Notes: generated by a model not told the origin, from the sequence alone. 64,000 nt of DNA from Ehretia macrophylla (GCA_037974665.1 CM075765.1:19605648-19669647); one strand, 5' to 3'. Positions 11,364 to 23,893 are shown, counted from the first letter of the stretch. Translations and numbers: made by a program.

Positions 11364-11665
11364 TCAAATCATTAGTAAGATTATTTTATGTTTATCATCA
11401 CATGCTCTTTTTTCTCCATGGCTTTTTTTTGTAATATTTTTCTCCATGGCTGAAGTCATCAATTTTTGTCTTAATATATGGGGAAATGGTGGTTTCCAAG
11501 TCCATCGACAAAAAGATATGTTTTTACATTCTTAATTATATTATAATTGCTTCAGCCATTAGCACATCTTTGCAAATTAGTGAAATGGAAGAACGCATCA
11601 TTCTACGCTAAGCTTAACTAATAATCATCGTGAACGTGAAATATAAGATCTCAAGTCTCAAGGTC
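11364..11665. other. Unassigned AT-rich sequence
   Basis: About 300 bases between the MITE and the Copia target site. A 62-codon open frame (11347-11535) has no recognisable motif. I see nothing else. Confidence 0.5.
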
Positions 11666-11670
11666 AAGGA

Positions 11671-12130
11671 TGAAAAGTTTTTCAATACAAGAAATAGTCA
11701 AGCAATAAAACAGAATGTAACTTTTCTATTTTACTCTTGAGCTAGTTGCTCAAACCATTGGATGCAGAATACATTATATACATCATGATACACAACGGTA
11801 AGAACTAAGAAAGGAAAAGAGATGCATTACAATGAAGTAACTGACCAAAGATTGATATCCTAAGATCATGCTGATTTGGTCCTATATTTGGTAAACCCGT
11901 TAGCTATGGCTTTGCATAAGACAAGATTGTTCTCCAAAGGTTTGAATTTGAGTTTCTTTGAATTATTTCCAAATGTAGCGTGCAACGGTAGAGAGAGATG
12001 ATTATGGACTTCCTCTGATTTCTCCTTGGCCAAAGATAATAAGTTTCCATCATCACATTTTTTGTTTTCACAGGCTTGATTCTCGTTTTTGAAAGCTTGC
12101 TTCAATTCGTGAGTCAATTGTTCGTTTTCA
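11671..12130 (-). repeat. Copia 1 3' LTR
   Basis: 460 bp, TG...CA bounded, near-identical to 16633-17092. It is the 3' LTR in element orientation, because the RNase H end of pol and the purine tract adjoin it at 12131. Confidence 0.95.
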
Positions 12131-12147
12131 CCCTTCCTCAAGTTGGA
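12131..12147 (-). other. Copia 1 polypurine tract
   Basis: On the minus strand it reads AACTTGAGGAAGGG directly before the TG of the 3' LTR, which is the expected plus-strand primer position. Confidence 0.75.
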
Positions 12148-15100
12148 GAGTGGAATAATATGAACTCCCAACTTGGTTTTGAACTCAATGAAGGAACGCT
12201 TCGGAAGTGGTTTGGTAAGGATGTCTGCTATTTGGTGGGCAGATGGGACAAATTTCGTAACTAAGGCTCCAACAACAACTTTCTCGCGAACAAAGTGGTA
12301 GTCAATTTTGATGTGTTTCGTACGAGCATGAAACATTGGGTTGATTGTCATGTGTAAGGCACTGATGTTGTCACTGAAAAGTTGTGGAGGCTGAGAAAGG
12401 AAAATTCCTATATCACGAAGTAGATATGTAAGCCATGTAACTTCCGCAGTTGTTGACGCTAAGGCTCGATATTCTGCTTCAGTACTTGATCGGGACACGA
12501 TTGGTTGTTTCTTTGAGGACCAGGAAATGCAATTTGCACCTATGAAAACACAATATCCCGTGGTGCTTCGACGTGTGGTGGGACAACCTGCCCAATCTGC
12601 ATCACAAAAGGCATTCAATATTAAAGTACTTTGGTTAATAAATCGAATACCATGGTCTATTGTCCCTTTTAAATATCGTAGAATTCTTTTTACAGCACGT
12701 AAGGGCACCAGTGTAGGACTCTGAAGATGTTGGCAAACTCTATTTACGGCATGTGTTATATCTGGACGAGTGAACACCAAGTATTGAAGTCCGCCAATGA
12801 TGCTTCGGTATTCTGTTGGATCAACCCATTGGTTGTCATCAGCAAGAACATTCGGCTTTATTGCAATTAGGATTGTAAGTTTTGATGCTTCTAGCATTTT
12901 TGTTCGTGCAAGAAGGTCTTTGGTGTATTATGTCTGAGATAAAAATAGACCTCCTGCAAAGTACTTAACTTTAATACCCAAGAAATAATGTAAGGTGCCT
13001 AAATCCTTTAAAGAAAACTCAGTTCCAAGTTTAGTGATCAAATTTTGAATAATCTCATCGTTACTACCAGTAATGATCACATCATCAACGTATACTAGGA
13101 TTAATGTAGTATGACCATTATGAATACGGATGAATAAAGATGAATCAGCTTGACTACAAAAAAAACCTAAACTAATCAAGTAAGTAGATAACATGTCATA
13201 CCATGCACGAGGAGCCTGTTTTAAACCATAAAGAGACTTATGAAGTAAACAAACATGTTGAGGGACTTATGAAGGATCGATAAAACCTGGGGGTTGTTCC
13301 ATGTATACTGTCTCCTTGAGAAATCCATGAAGAAAAGCATTTTTAACGTCAAGTTGGCGCATACTCCATTGAGAAATGACCGCGATTACAAGAATTGTTC
13401 GTATGGTGGTTGGTTTAACTACTGGACTGAAAGTTTCATCAAAATCCAAGCCCTCAACTTGAGTGAACCCACGTGCTACTAATCTTGCTTTATATCGATC
13501 AATTGTTCCATCCTCCTTATATTTGATGCAAAAAATCCACTTTGCTCCAATAACATTTGTATCTATTGGTCTAGGTACTAAGCTCCATGTTTTATTTGAA
13601 TGAAGTGCTGCTAGTTCTTCTTTCATTGCCTTGATCCACCTTGGTGATTTAAGTGCTGTTTGTAGAGTGCGTGGTTCTTCAAATTCTGCCCGTTTTACTG
13701 CATTAAAAGTAATCATTTTATCTTTCAATTGGGGGTTATGTTTTAGCATACCCCTTGTTATCATTGACGTTGTTGGTTCAGTAGAAGTCGAGGTTGGATT
13801 TGTTTTTGCAAGAGGAAGCTCGATGAATAATTGGCCTGTGAGATCATTTGAAGCATCATCTGATATTGCTGCAACAACATCGTATGGTCTGGTGGAGACA
13901 TCTACATAGTTTTGGATATTATTGTTGGATGGAGACAATTTTGCAATGGTAGTATCTGTTTGGTTTTCTAACGTGTCATTTTCTTGGAGACTTGAATCTT
14001 GGTTTGTGTATGTGTTGTCGTGGTTTTTGGCTAGTGGAGATGTGTTGTTATTTGTAGGTTCTTCAAAACTATCTTCGATATTTATTTGGAGAGGAGTAGT
14101 GTCATCTGTTATTTTCTCCAAAGCATGAGGAGTAAGCACGTCCTCTTCCTCAAAATGACATTCTGTTTCTTCTAGAGTATTTTCTTGGCAGCAACTTGTG
14201 TTGAATTTTCTTGACAAGTTCTTTTCCATTTGTTTCACCTCTTCTATGGTATTGTTCTTCTTTTGATGAATCCAATTCTCTTCATCTGGAAAAAAGGTTA
14301 CTGCAAGCTCATCCAATTGATTGGTGAGTTTAAACTCTTTATTAGAGTAAGGAAAATAATTTTCATCAAAGACAACATGTCTTGAGATATAAACCTTATT
14401 TGTAGAGGGATCAATGCATCGATACCCTTTATGAATGGGGCTATATCCCAAAAATACACATGGAAAAGTTTTCTTTAAAAATTTATGTTTAGCATGATGT
14501 TTCAGATAAGGAAAACATTTGCATCCAAACACTCGTAGACCATTATAAATTGCATGCTTTTGAAAAAGTTTAAAAAATGGTGTTTCAAATTTTAAAGAAG
14601 ATGATGGCAATCTATTGATAAGAAAAGTAGCAGTTAGGAAAGCATCAACCCAAAAACGTAATGGCACATTAGCATGATAGATCATAGTGAGTCCCATTTC
14701 TACAATGTGTCGGTGCTTTCTTTCGGCAACTCCGTTTTGCTCTGGAGTGTTTGGGCATGATAACTGTTGGACGATCCCACATTGAGCAAGATGATTTATA
14801 AACATATGAGACGTAAATTCTCCACCATTGTCACTTTGAAAATTCTTGATTTGCCTATCAAATTGGTTCTCAACCATCTTTTGAAACTTAAAAAAACAAT
14901 AAAAAAGTCAGATTTACGTTTAATTGGGTAAAGCCAAGTATAAGGAGAAAAATCATCGACAAATATAGCGTAATAACGAAAAATTTGAACAGAAGAAATT
15001 GGGGAAGGACCCCACAAATCACAATGTATTTTTTCTAATGGAAAGCCTGAAATAGTAGTAGAATTATTGAAAGGAAGTTTACATATTTTTCCAGATTGAC

Positions 15101-16619
15101 AACTATTACAGATAGTAGTTTTATCAGTCCAACTAGAAATATTGATAACTTCCTTCTTATTCAAAATTTTTAAAGAGTTTGAGTGGGGATGTCCCATCCT
15201 TTGATGCCATAAACTTGAAGAAGCAGCCCCTCCTTTAATAGCGCCTTTAATAGTTGCAAGTGCTTGTATTTCTGCTTTCTCAAGTGCATATAAGTGTCCA
15301 TGTCTAAGCCCCTTCGCTATTATCCTTTTCAGTGGATCCTTTATAACAAATCCAGATGAGTTAAATTCAAAAGAACAACAATTATCATCAACAAATTGAC
15401 TAACAGATATTAAATTCTTTGTTAGTTTAGGAACAACAAGAGCATCTTTTAGTATAACATTTCCGCTAGATGTCTTTAGGTGAACACTACCAGTATGAGA
15501 GATAGGTAACTTTTGGCCATTTCCAACATAGATGACCTCATTTCCTCTATAAGTTTTGGGACAAGAAATCTTACCGATGTCATTTACCATATGCGTTGTT
15601 GCACCAGAGTCTGCATAGAAATTTTGGTCGTCATCGTGAAGATTCATGGCTGCAAGTGCTTCTGGAATTTCTTTCTCTTGATATGCATAATCATATCGAT
15701 TATAACATTTTAAGGCTGTATGATTGTATCTACCACAAATTTGACATTGTTCAGTATTAGTTTTTGACTTGTCACCTGTTTGTGCATTATTATCATGTTA
15801 TTGGTTCCTTGAAACTGCTGATTGTTGCGAGAAGGATATCCTCGGCCTGCAGGCGCAAAGCCATGCCCTCTAGAATTGAATCTTCCTCCTCGGTTTGAAC
15901 ATCCTCTACCTCGTTGTCCAAAGAAGGCTTGGCCATGGTTGATTGTGTTTTGCTCTCCTTCAACTTGTGACAACATTTGCTCATGGTTCTGTAATGATAA
16001 CACAAATTGGTTTAGGGATGGATATGGTGGTTTTGATAACATAGCCACCCTAAAATCAAGATACTTTGATCCAAGTCCTCTGGCAAATTGGAACACTTTT
16101 TCTGTATCAAGAATAGGTTTGTTTATAGCAGAAAGTTTGTCACATATTGCTTTGAATTTTTTGTGATATTCTGCTATAGATGAGTTTCCCTTTTTGAGAC
16201 TGAACAGAGAATCTCTTAGAATAGCTTCTTTTTCGATTGTTTGTGGCAGCATTTGCTCCTCCAATCCGTTCCATAGTAGTTTGGTTGTGGTGGTTTCAAC
16301 TTCGTTAGTCATGCTCATGACTTCCTCTGTCATCATGCTAAGAAGCCAAGTTCGAAGTAGGTCATTGTTGTTTCTCCATACTGCAAATTATGGATTGATT
16401 TTTATCTCACCTTTTTCATTTGTTATCTCCTTTGGTAGTGCATCTGTCTGAATATGGTGGTTTATCCCAAGGCTGGAAATTAAGGGCAAGACCTGTGCAC
16501 GCCACAAAAGATAGTTAGAAATTTCAAGACGAATCAAAATAAGACTTGCACATTGATGGAATGCTTGAATAGTCAAGACTGGTTCTTTGATGGAAGCCAT
16601 ATTGGAGATATTAGAGGAT

Positions 16620-16632
16620 GGCTCTGATGCCA
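16620..16632 (-). other. Copia 1 tRNA primer-binding site
   Basis: On the minus strand TGGCATCAGAGCC directly follows the 5' LTR terminal CA. It complements the initiator-Met tRNA 3' end except for one base (the usual form is TGGTATCAGAGC). Confidence 0.9.
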
Positions 16633-17092
16633 TGAAAAGTTTTTCAATACAAGAAATAGTCAAGCAATAAAATAGAATGTAACTTTTCTATTTTACTCTT
16701 GAGCTAGTTGCTCAAACCATTGGATGCAGAATACATTATATACATCATGATACACAACGGTAAGAACTAAGAAAGGAAAAGATATGCATTACAATGAAGT
16801 AATTGACCAAAGATTGATATCCTAAGATCATGCTGATTTGGTCCTATATTTGGTAAGCCCGTTAGCTATGGCTTTGCATAAGACAAGATTGTTCTCCAAA
16901 GGTTTGAATTTGAGTTTCTTTGAATTATTTCCAAATGTAGCATGCAACGGTAGAGAGAGATGATTATGGACTTCCTCTGATTTCTCCTTGGCCAAAGATA
17001 ATAAGTTTCTATCATCACATTTTTTGTTTTCACAGGCTTGATTCTCATTTTCGAAAGCTTGCTTCAATTCTTGAGTCAATTGTTCGTTTTCA
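16633..17092 (-). repeat. Copia 1 5' LTR
   Basis: 460 bp, adjacent to the primer-binding site and outside gag. The target duplication AAGGA follows at 17093-17097. Confidence 0.95.
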
Positions 17093-17097
17093 AAGGA

Positions 17098-17429
17098 GAG
17101 CTTTTTTCTTTTTTTCAATTGAAATGGAGGGTCTAGTCAATTTAATATCATCTTCAAAAGATGTTACACCCGCTAAAGACTAAGATGTATAGTCGACTCC
17201 CTCTCTTTTGTGGGGGTCCGGACCTTTACAGGTGCAGAACATGGAGGAAATAGGCCTCTTAAGAAAGCTAAAAATGTTTCTTGAAACAACTATGAAGCTG
17301 ATTGTAATGTTATAACGACCAAAAGGTCAAATTTCTATAGTCTTGTTAATCAATGCCTAAAGTATCCATGTCACTTTGTACAATTGAAAAAGAGTTCAAA
17401 AAGAATATTATAAACCCATCCTAGGACAA
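17098..17429. other. Unassigned sequence between Copia 1 and rDNA relic
   Basis: About 330 bases with no recognised gene or repeat. The stretch TTACACCCGCTAAAGAC to CATGGAGG is less AT-rich than its surroundings and might be more decayed rDNA, but I could not align it to 25S rRNA. Confidence 0.4.
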
Positions 17430-18182
17430 GATAACATAGGTGTCCTAAGATGAGCTCAACGAGAACAGAAATCTCGTGTGGAATAGAAGGGTAAAAGCTC
17501 GTTTGATTTTTATTTTCAGCTCGAATACGAACCGTGAAAGCGTGACCTAACGATCCTTTAGACCTTTGAAATTTGAAGCTAAAGGTGCCAGAAAAGTTAC
17601 CACAGGGATAACTGGCATGTGGCAGCCAAGCGTTCATAACGACGTTACTTTTTAATCATTCGATGTCGACTCTTCTTATCATTGTGAAGCAGAATTCACT
17701 AAGTATTAGATTGTTCACTTACCAATAGTGAACATGAGCTGGGTTTAGACCGTCGTGAGACATGTTAGTTTTACCCTAGTGATAATAGTGTCACAATAGT
17801 AATTCAACCTAGTACGAGAGGAACTGTTGATTCGCACAATTGGTTATCGCTCTTGGTTGAAAAGCCAGTGGCGCGAAACTTCCTTATGCTGGATTATGAC
17901 TGAATGCCTCCAAGTCAGAATCCGGGCTAAAAGCGACGTGCTCTCTTACTGCCCGTTCATTGACCCATAGTAGGGGGCTTCCGGTCCCTAAGGGCACGTG
18001 TCGTTGGCCAAGCCGTCGCGAGGGAAGAGTCGCGTCAGCTGCCTTGAAGTACAATTCCCATTGAGCGGTGGGCAGAATCCTTTGCAGTCGACTTAAATAC
18101 GTGATAGGGTATTATAAATGGCAGAGTGGCCTTGCTGTCATGATCTACTGAGATTCAACTCTTTGTTGTTTCGATTCATCCA
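17430..18182 (+). rRNA. 25S rRNA 3' end, nuclear, decayed fragment
   Basis: From GATAACATAGGTGTCCTAAG to CGATTCATCC this follows the 3' ~750 bases of plant cytosolic 25S rRNA. It includes the sarcin-ricin loop core AGTACGAGAGGAACTG (about 17811-17826) and the 3' terminal CTTTGTTGTTTCGATTC. Compared with the conserved plant sequence as I know it, most differences are C to T or G to A, for example CTTTTTAATCATTCGATGTCGAC for the usual ...TTGATCCTTCGATGTCGGC. This is what methylated, silent rDNA accumulates. The 5' ~2.6 kb of the gene is missing, so this is a pseudogene, not a working rRNA gene. A minus-strand open frame across 17371-17637 is meaningless. Confidence 0.93.
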
Positions 18183-18283
18183 TCCCCCCTCCTCTCCTAA
18201 CTCCACCCAATCCATAATCCAATCTCATCCCAACAACCAACACTATTTCCCCCAAAAGACCGAGGGGTTCGACGCCCCATGCT
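18183..18283 (+). other. rDNA intergenic spacer start (5' part)
   Basis: C-rich sequence (CCCCCCTCCTCTCC...) directly after the 25S 3' end, as expected for the start of the 25S-18S spacer. It is interrupted at 18284 by the long solo LTR, with duplicated target ATGCT at 18279-18283. Confidence 0.75.
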
Positions 18284-21200
18284 TGTAACGCCCCGATCCC
18301 ACACGGAACCAAGACTTCTATTAATCATGCTATTTTCAACCCATATCCAAACCCGGGCACAAAATTTAGGAAAAATGAACGGAGTCTCTCCTGTTTAATC
18401 AAAAACTTACAAGCAACAAGTATAACTACAATACAACACCCCAACTCCAACTGTCCAACTTTTTCCAGTCTCAAGGCCATCTAAGCCTTAGACAAAAAAA
18501 CATAACCACACAAGCATGCAATCAAAAGACAATAAAGTCTATCTTTAGCTATTACATGTCACTACCCTATTGAATCACATAAGTCTTTAATTTAGTTTAC
18601 AATCCAACAAGTCATACCAAAAGTACCTACAAGACCTCAAGGGTCTCAAAGCAGATTATAAACACATCAGGTCTCATCTCCACAAACAGCTTCCAACCTT
18701 AGCAAGATAAGCAACCAACAACATGACACACAAGATAGTTGTTCTAATTGCACTTGAAACATGTTAAAACGAGGAATGAGTAACCAAAGTTACTCAGTGA
18801 GGGAGGTGATGCAGCATACCGAGGAATACTTTCATGAGATGCAACAAAGATAATAACATATACAATACAAAATAACAAAGCTAGTTAGACAAGTCTTTAA
18901 CCACATATAAAAAGGATACGGTTTCACGTTTGTCTTCAATCAGGAGACACGAGCCAAGATCTTCAAGCAAGTGTCGGCAAATCCCTTATTCCTCCAAATG
19001 GGGTACTCCGGATGTACCTCAATTCTACGACTCATATCCCCCAAGGTTGGTTCGTATGCCCTAACGAGGTGAACCACACCTTTGGGGTTGGGGAGTATGC
19101 CTCAGCGAGAAAGGGATTGGAAAACCATGGTAGTCGAGGAAACATGACAAGCCCGATATTGCTCGTGTTACTTGATACTACCATGCCTGAGAAGGTTGCG
19201 CAACCCCGAGTAACGAATCACGAATCTCATTTTCGAATCAAGTGGGGAGGTAGCAAAGTAGGATAGCCTCACCCCATATATTACATATAACACATTTGAT
19301 AATCAAATAGAGCAATTATAGCAATATAAACAATTATTCCTACAACTAATTCAAGTAATTCACAAGATACCAAGTAAATAGTACATATAAACTTTATCGA
19401 TTTAAACTAATTCATACAATCTAAAAATAATAAAATAAGCTAAGATGCACAAAAGGAATAAAGACTTCCGGCCCTCACCTGCAATTAAGCCAAGCATGCA
19501 AGAAAATAACTCTGATTCACTTCAAACTTTCTTGGATTAGCTCGAATATGTAGCCCTAGTGTTTTCATATAAGTTTAGCACTTTAGCAATTAGCTATATC
19601 AACTCCAACTTAACTATAACTTAACTCAATAGAAGTTACTTATATAATCACTTATGTATATCATATCGGCACATAGCCCAAGTAATCATACAAATAACTC
19701 AAAAATCATTTATTTAATCTTGCAAAGAACATTACTATATTAACCTTTAACAAGTTAAACTTCATAACTAATTCAATTTCATTTATATCACAAGGAAATA
19801 TTAAGTTGAGTATTCAATCAAAACGACCACCTTTAATACTTAAACATAATTCAACTATAACCATGACCTAAGAATCATTTTCATGCATATTCATCCAAAT
19901 ACATTTTAGTAGTGTAGAATACTTAGCAGTTAATAACATAAAGTTAACTTTAACTAGCTAGTTATTAAACCTTCTTTTCAATCAAAAGGACCAAACAATC
20001 AAGACAATTAATGGAATATTCTCATATACATTTCATAGTTCATACACTACACAATATTATCTAATATTCTATTTGCAATTATTTCATAACTTCACTTGAC
20101 TCAAGAATATCTCAAGTTCTTTAGTAACATCACATAGCCTTGTAACCACATACAAGCATTTACTAAAATATAAAGTTAAGCTAACTATAATTAACCAAAC
20201 TATACTTAAAATATAATCCAAATGCAAATTGTATAAGTGGATTCAACTAACATTAAAGTACTTTATCATGTAATATATGATCTTATTTACGCTTAACTTC
20301 CAATTTCAACTAAATCATATTATTTCCAAGCTAGATTTGAAAATGTTAGATTGGTATATAACATGCTTTCATATATATTATCTACTTAGTTAATATATAA
20401 CTCATACAAGGGTGGCAAAATATATAATCTCTTGACTAACAATCCAATTAGCTAACTATAACTAATCAAAATTACACTTAACATAAAAACAAAATGTTCA
20501 TCATACACGTAGCTCAACTTATTAACACATAAGAAGTTTCAACAAACTATAAAGCAACGTACACAAGATATAGTCATGTTCTAACAAAATAGTCAAGTCA
20601 TTCAATTCACGAACTTCACCAATAGATTATACAAGCTATACCAATGCAATTAAACACTTTAATAATCAACTACAAAAAAATACTAGCTATAAAACCCTAA
20701 CTTCAATATTTTTCCCTTTGAATTCAATAAGCCAAAACTAGTTTTAGCCAAGGTTTAGTTAACTAAAGCGTTTAGCCATTCTCTAACCCATTTATGATAC
20801 CTATTCGAAGCATTAAACTAGTTCTAAAGACTCTAATTGCATTAATTCTAAGGTGCGCATATAAGGGGTCGTGAAAATCAATATTTTCAGAATTCGATAA
20901 ATTTTAACGTGCGGCCGTTTTATCCACCCAATAACATATATCTAGCATTAGATTTAGGTTTGGAGCATTATTTATTGGGTCAGCGTGAATAGTGCCCGTT
21001 AACTAACTTTAACTAAATGATCTTACAATTCAAGCATTTCTATCACATTCAAAGCTTTATTCTAGGTTTATTTACTCCTAAATTGAGTCTAATTAATATT
21101 CAATCAAGCATTAATTCGAAATTACACAAAAAATCTCCAATTTCTATATGAAACCCTAACTTGAAATTTAAGATGGAGCAATCTAGTAATGTACCAAGTT

Positions 21201-22575
21201 ATCCAATCACATTAACATGTTCTCTACATATATTTGAAAGTAAAATAAGCATAGATAAGAATATATAGTACATTATTTAACCTCAAGAAACAATAAGAGC
21301 ACAAAACAAATAAGTTCATCAGTTTCAACATCTCAACAGTAGCTCAAATTTGGCTGCACAATTACCTAAGCAAATGACCTCCTATGAAACTTATTTTTTA
21401 CAGGTATGAAAATCTCTTCGAAAGTAGATAACTCTAGAATCAAACAGCACCTAATTCTGAGTTAAATTTAATGAGTTATAACCTTTATCGTGCAACTACA
21501 CCTAACTGCCCTACTTCAGCGATTTTCTCAGACACATTTCGGAAATGGCTAAATCGGAGGGTTAAAACGTTAGAATTTTCCTTAGCTCTAGAAATCAACA
21601 TTTGTTCTAAACTTCATAATCTAGATGCTATATAAATGTCATTAATTTTTTAGTACGTTTACTATGTCAAGAAGCCTCTGAAAAACAGGGCAGTAGGATG
21701 TCCAGAATTTTGCTTACTTTTTAACACTTTGCTTAGCTTGTATTCCTTACTTGATTAGGTTGTATTCTAGTTGATAAGCTAAACTAACTCTCCTATAGGC
21801 ATATCAACAAACAACTCACATGCAATACACAACCTTCTTTCATCAACAACAACACAACAACCAATCCTTGTAATCTATAAAATATAATTAGCAACAACAC
21901 TTTGTATTCATATATTCTTCAAAATAACTAAGCTAGTTAGCTAAGAAAGGCATGTAATAACTCTACTTCAACATTTATATAACCTACAATTCCAAGAAAA
22001 TTCAAGAAATCACATAAAGATGCAAACCCTCACCTTGTACATGTTGAATATGCAAGAGATTAACTTAGTTTGGTTTGAATTCTTTTCCTTTTTCTTCCTT
22101 TTTCCTTCTTCTCTTTCTTTTTTTTTTTTTTCTCTCTTGCGTATGTTGTGTGTGTTGAATTGTATGTGTATGATGAACTGTGTTGTGTGTGTTGTTTTGT
22201 GTAGTTTATTTGTTTTAATTTAGGTCAAAATTAGGTAGGATATTTATAAAACTCAAAAGTCTATCTTGCCCCTTTAACTAAATTGATATTTACTAGTTTG
22301 ACATTTAGTTGAAATATAACTAATTTAGTTTCTATTTGCAAATTGATAATGCTTAAACAATGCATTTGTTACTTAAAACTCTTAAATGCACGTGAATGCA
22401 CATAAATGTACGTTAACGAGGTAAAGGCACATTTTTGAAGAAATACGAAAATTAAAGTTAACAAATGCATGCACCTAATCATAGTAAGCACATCATCATT
22501 TATAAACACTTAAAAGAATCACGTAATCATATAGAAATAAGAATATTGACTATATGTTCGGGTCGGGGTGCCACA
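18284..22575 (+). mobile_element. Long solo LTR (Gypsy-like), or LARD
   Basis: This 4,292-base element starts TGTAACGCCCCGATCCC and ends GGGTCGGGGTGCCACA (TG...CA), with a perfect 5-bp duplication ATGCT (18279-18283 and 22576-22580). It has no gag or pol and no internal LTR pair. It is therefore best read as a solo LTR left by LTR-LTR recombination; a coding-free large retrotransposon derivative is the alternative. The TGTAACGCCCC terminus and length suggest a long-LTR Gypsy group (Tekay/Del-like), but this is inference. A related copy lies inverted at 43445-46993. Most of it is AT-rich; the 18780-19270 block is GC-richer and conserved between copies. Confidence 0.85.
18780..19270 (+). repeat. 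Conserved GC-richer block of the long LTR
   Basis: This segment (GTGAGGGAGGTGATGCAGCATACCGAG ... AAGATCTTCAAGCAAG ... GTGGGGAGGTAGCAAAGTAGG, broken here for length) matches the reverse complement of 45860-46345, while the adjoining AT-rich parts of the two LTRs align poorly. It holds an 84-codon open frame (19012-19266), but the frame is not preserved in the other copy, so protein coding is unlikely. An LTR regulatory region is more plausible. Confidence 0.65.
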
Positions 22576-23530
22576 ATGCTGCTTCCCAAGTATGTCTCTA
22601 AGTGCCTAAATAAGTCATAAGTTTCAAATGTCGACGCGTGAATGCCTAAGTATTGCCCAAGTGCTATGCCCTAGTGTTATGCCCAATGATATCCAACGAT
22701 GCCCAAGTGCTATGTGCACCCATGCTGTATGTGAACAACACCACTGCCAGCAGATCCCGCATGTCACCTCGAGTACCTAAGTGTTAGACAACTTACGCTT
22801 GCTTGTTAAGAGGTGATAAAAAATTTGAATCTGACCTTGTGTGTTGTCGGCCCGCCGAGGTGCCTAACGTTTTTTCCTTAACATTAACGGTGACTGAGGT
22901 TTTGTTTCCTCTATCTTGAATGCGGCTGGGCACGTTGGTGAATGGTTACTGCTCGACTACCCACGGTGGTGCCCGATAGCATACGATTGGGCCTCGAATG
23001 GGGCAGGATAAGGCCATAGATAGGGGCACGATAGTGAACGATTGGGCCACGGCTTGGCAAACAGTTGGGGCATGGCTTGGCAAGTGGTTGGGGCACGACA
23101 GGCATGGTTGTTGAACGGTGGGGTCGCGCATGGGGCATGATGGGACAAGCAATTGGGTGATGATAAGGTACCCATGGCGCGTGGATAGGCAACCATGTGC
23201 ATAACGATGGGTCGCGCATGGCACGTACATGGGCAATGATGGTGTGCATATAGGCCACGATGGGGCGCGCATGGTGCACGCATGGGGCATGGTATTACTC
23301 GCATGGGGCAAGCTAGTGCGTGCATGGGTCACGGTAGTACGCGCATGGAGCACGATTGTCCCCACATAGGCTGCATTGTGTGCAGATGAGCCACGGTTGT
23401 ACATGTATGAGATGCAGTTGTACCCACATGGGGTACTCGTGGACCGTAGTGCAGCGTGCATGACGCGCGGATGGGGCACGGTTGTGCGTGCATGGGGTAG
23501 GATGGGTAAAAACCCTAGAATGAATTAGCC
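22576..23530 (+). other. rDNA intergenic spacer (3' part) with degenerate subrepeats
   Basis: Continues the spacer cut by the solo LTR. From about 22910 to 23510 it consists of degenerate short units built on GCATGGGGCACGATGG / GCGCGCATGG, G-rich on the plus strand, typical of rDNA spacer subrepeats. Three overlapping minus-strand open frames across it (up to 177 codons, His/Pro/Ala/Cys-rich) come from the repeat composition and are not genes. The 18S end of the spacer is not present. Confidence 0.7.
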
Positions 23531-23893
23531 CTTTCTTTTGATCCACAATTTATTTTACCATGCGAACAAAATTACCCCTACGATTTGGGGAAAATAAAAC
23601 ACATGTGCTGCTCACATGCATCTCCCATTAAAAAATTAACAGATTGAGCAAAAAGGACTAACGATGTCTCAACCTTAAAAGATAAGAGACTGAAATGTCT
23701 CACTTTTAAAAATGAGGGACCAAAATATCAATAAGGTCAAAGATAATGGATCAAAAGTGCTATTAACCCATATTATTACAAATCCATCTTCGTGGAAGAG
23801 AATTTATCTGAATTGCTCGATTAATTCAATCTACCACTCAATTGACACATCGATGGATATATATAAATGTGTGATCATAACTGATAGATAAGA
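23531..23893. other. Unassigned AT-rich sequence
   Basis: Nothing recognisable. The block shared with the L2 region starts at 23894. Confidence 0.5.

Larger units (their letters stand above)
11866..16633 (-). pseudogene. Copia 1 gag-pol polyprotein (frameshifted, with stops)
   Basis: Gag starts with MASEPSSN at 16633, its ATG overlapping the LTR/primer-site junction. A TAA (16388-16390) sits where relatives have Glu in a NPEF/NPEY-like motif. Gag ends with a GRG-rich stretch and a CCHC knuckle (CQICGRYNHTALKC, 15705-15746), reached after a frameshift near 15790. Protease follows (YADSGATTHM, about 15610), then pre-integrase (LWHQRMGHP, about 15190). Integrase has first Asp in CDLWGPSP (about 15010), a frameshift near 14880 at a poly-A run, then SDNGGEF and VAERKH spaced D(35)E. 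Reverse transcriptase has YVDDVIITG (about 13080), with stops at 13267-13269 and 12928-12930. RNase H (FCDADWAGCP, SSTEAEYRAL) reads into the LTR. Without two frameshifts and three stops it would be one polyprotein, so no active product is expected. Confidence 0.92.
11671..17092 (-). mobile_element. Ty1/copia retrotransposon 1, full length, minus orientation
   Basis: Two 460-bp direct repeats (11671-12130 and 16633-17092), each TGAAAAG...TTTTCA, are flanked by the 5-bp duplication AAGGA (11666-11670 and 17093-17097). Between them, on the minus strand, are a primer-binding site complementary to initiator-Met tRNA, gag-pol in the Copia order (gag, protease, integrase, reverse transcriptase, RNase H), and a purine tract before the 3' LTR. 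The LTRs differ at about nine positions by eye (roughly 2%), so the insertion is fairly young. The polyprotein is nevertheless broken. The domain sequences resemble the RE1/Ale-type lineage, but I am not certain of the lineage. Confidence 0.95.

Noticed and set aside
13294..14128. Plus-strand frames across Copia 1
   Set aside because: They are antisense shadows of the minus-strand pol region.
17371..17637. 88-codon minus-strand frame
   Set aside because: It lies antisense over conserved 25S rRNA sequence.
17430..18182. Organellar or bacterial 23S rRNA as the source of the rRNA fragment
   Set aside because: The sequence follows cytosolic 25S rRNA, with the 25S-specific 3' end and eukaryotic spacer downstream.
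22911..23546. Four overlapping minus-strand frames rich in His, Pro, Ala and Cys (up to 177 codons)
   Set aside because: The region is a degenerate rDNA spacer repeat array; the frames are a composition effect, without start context or domain.
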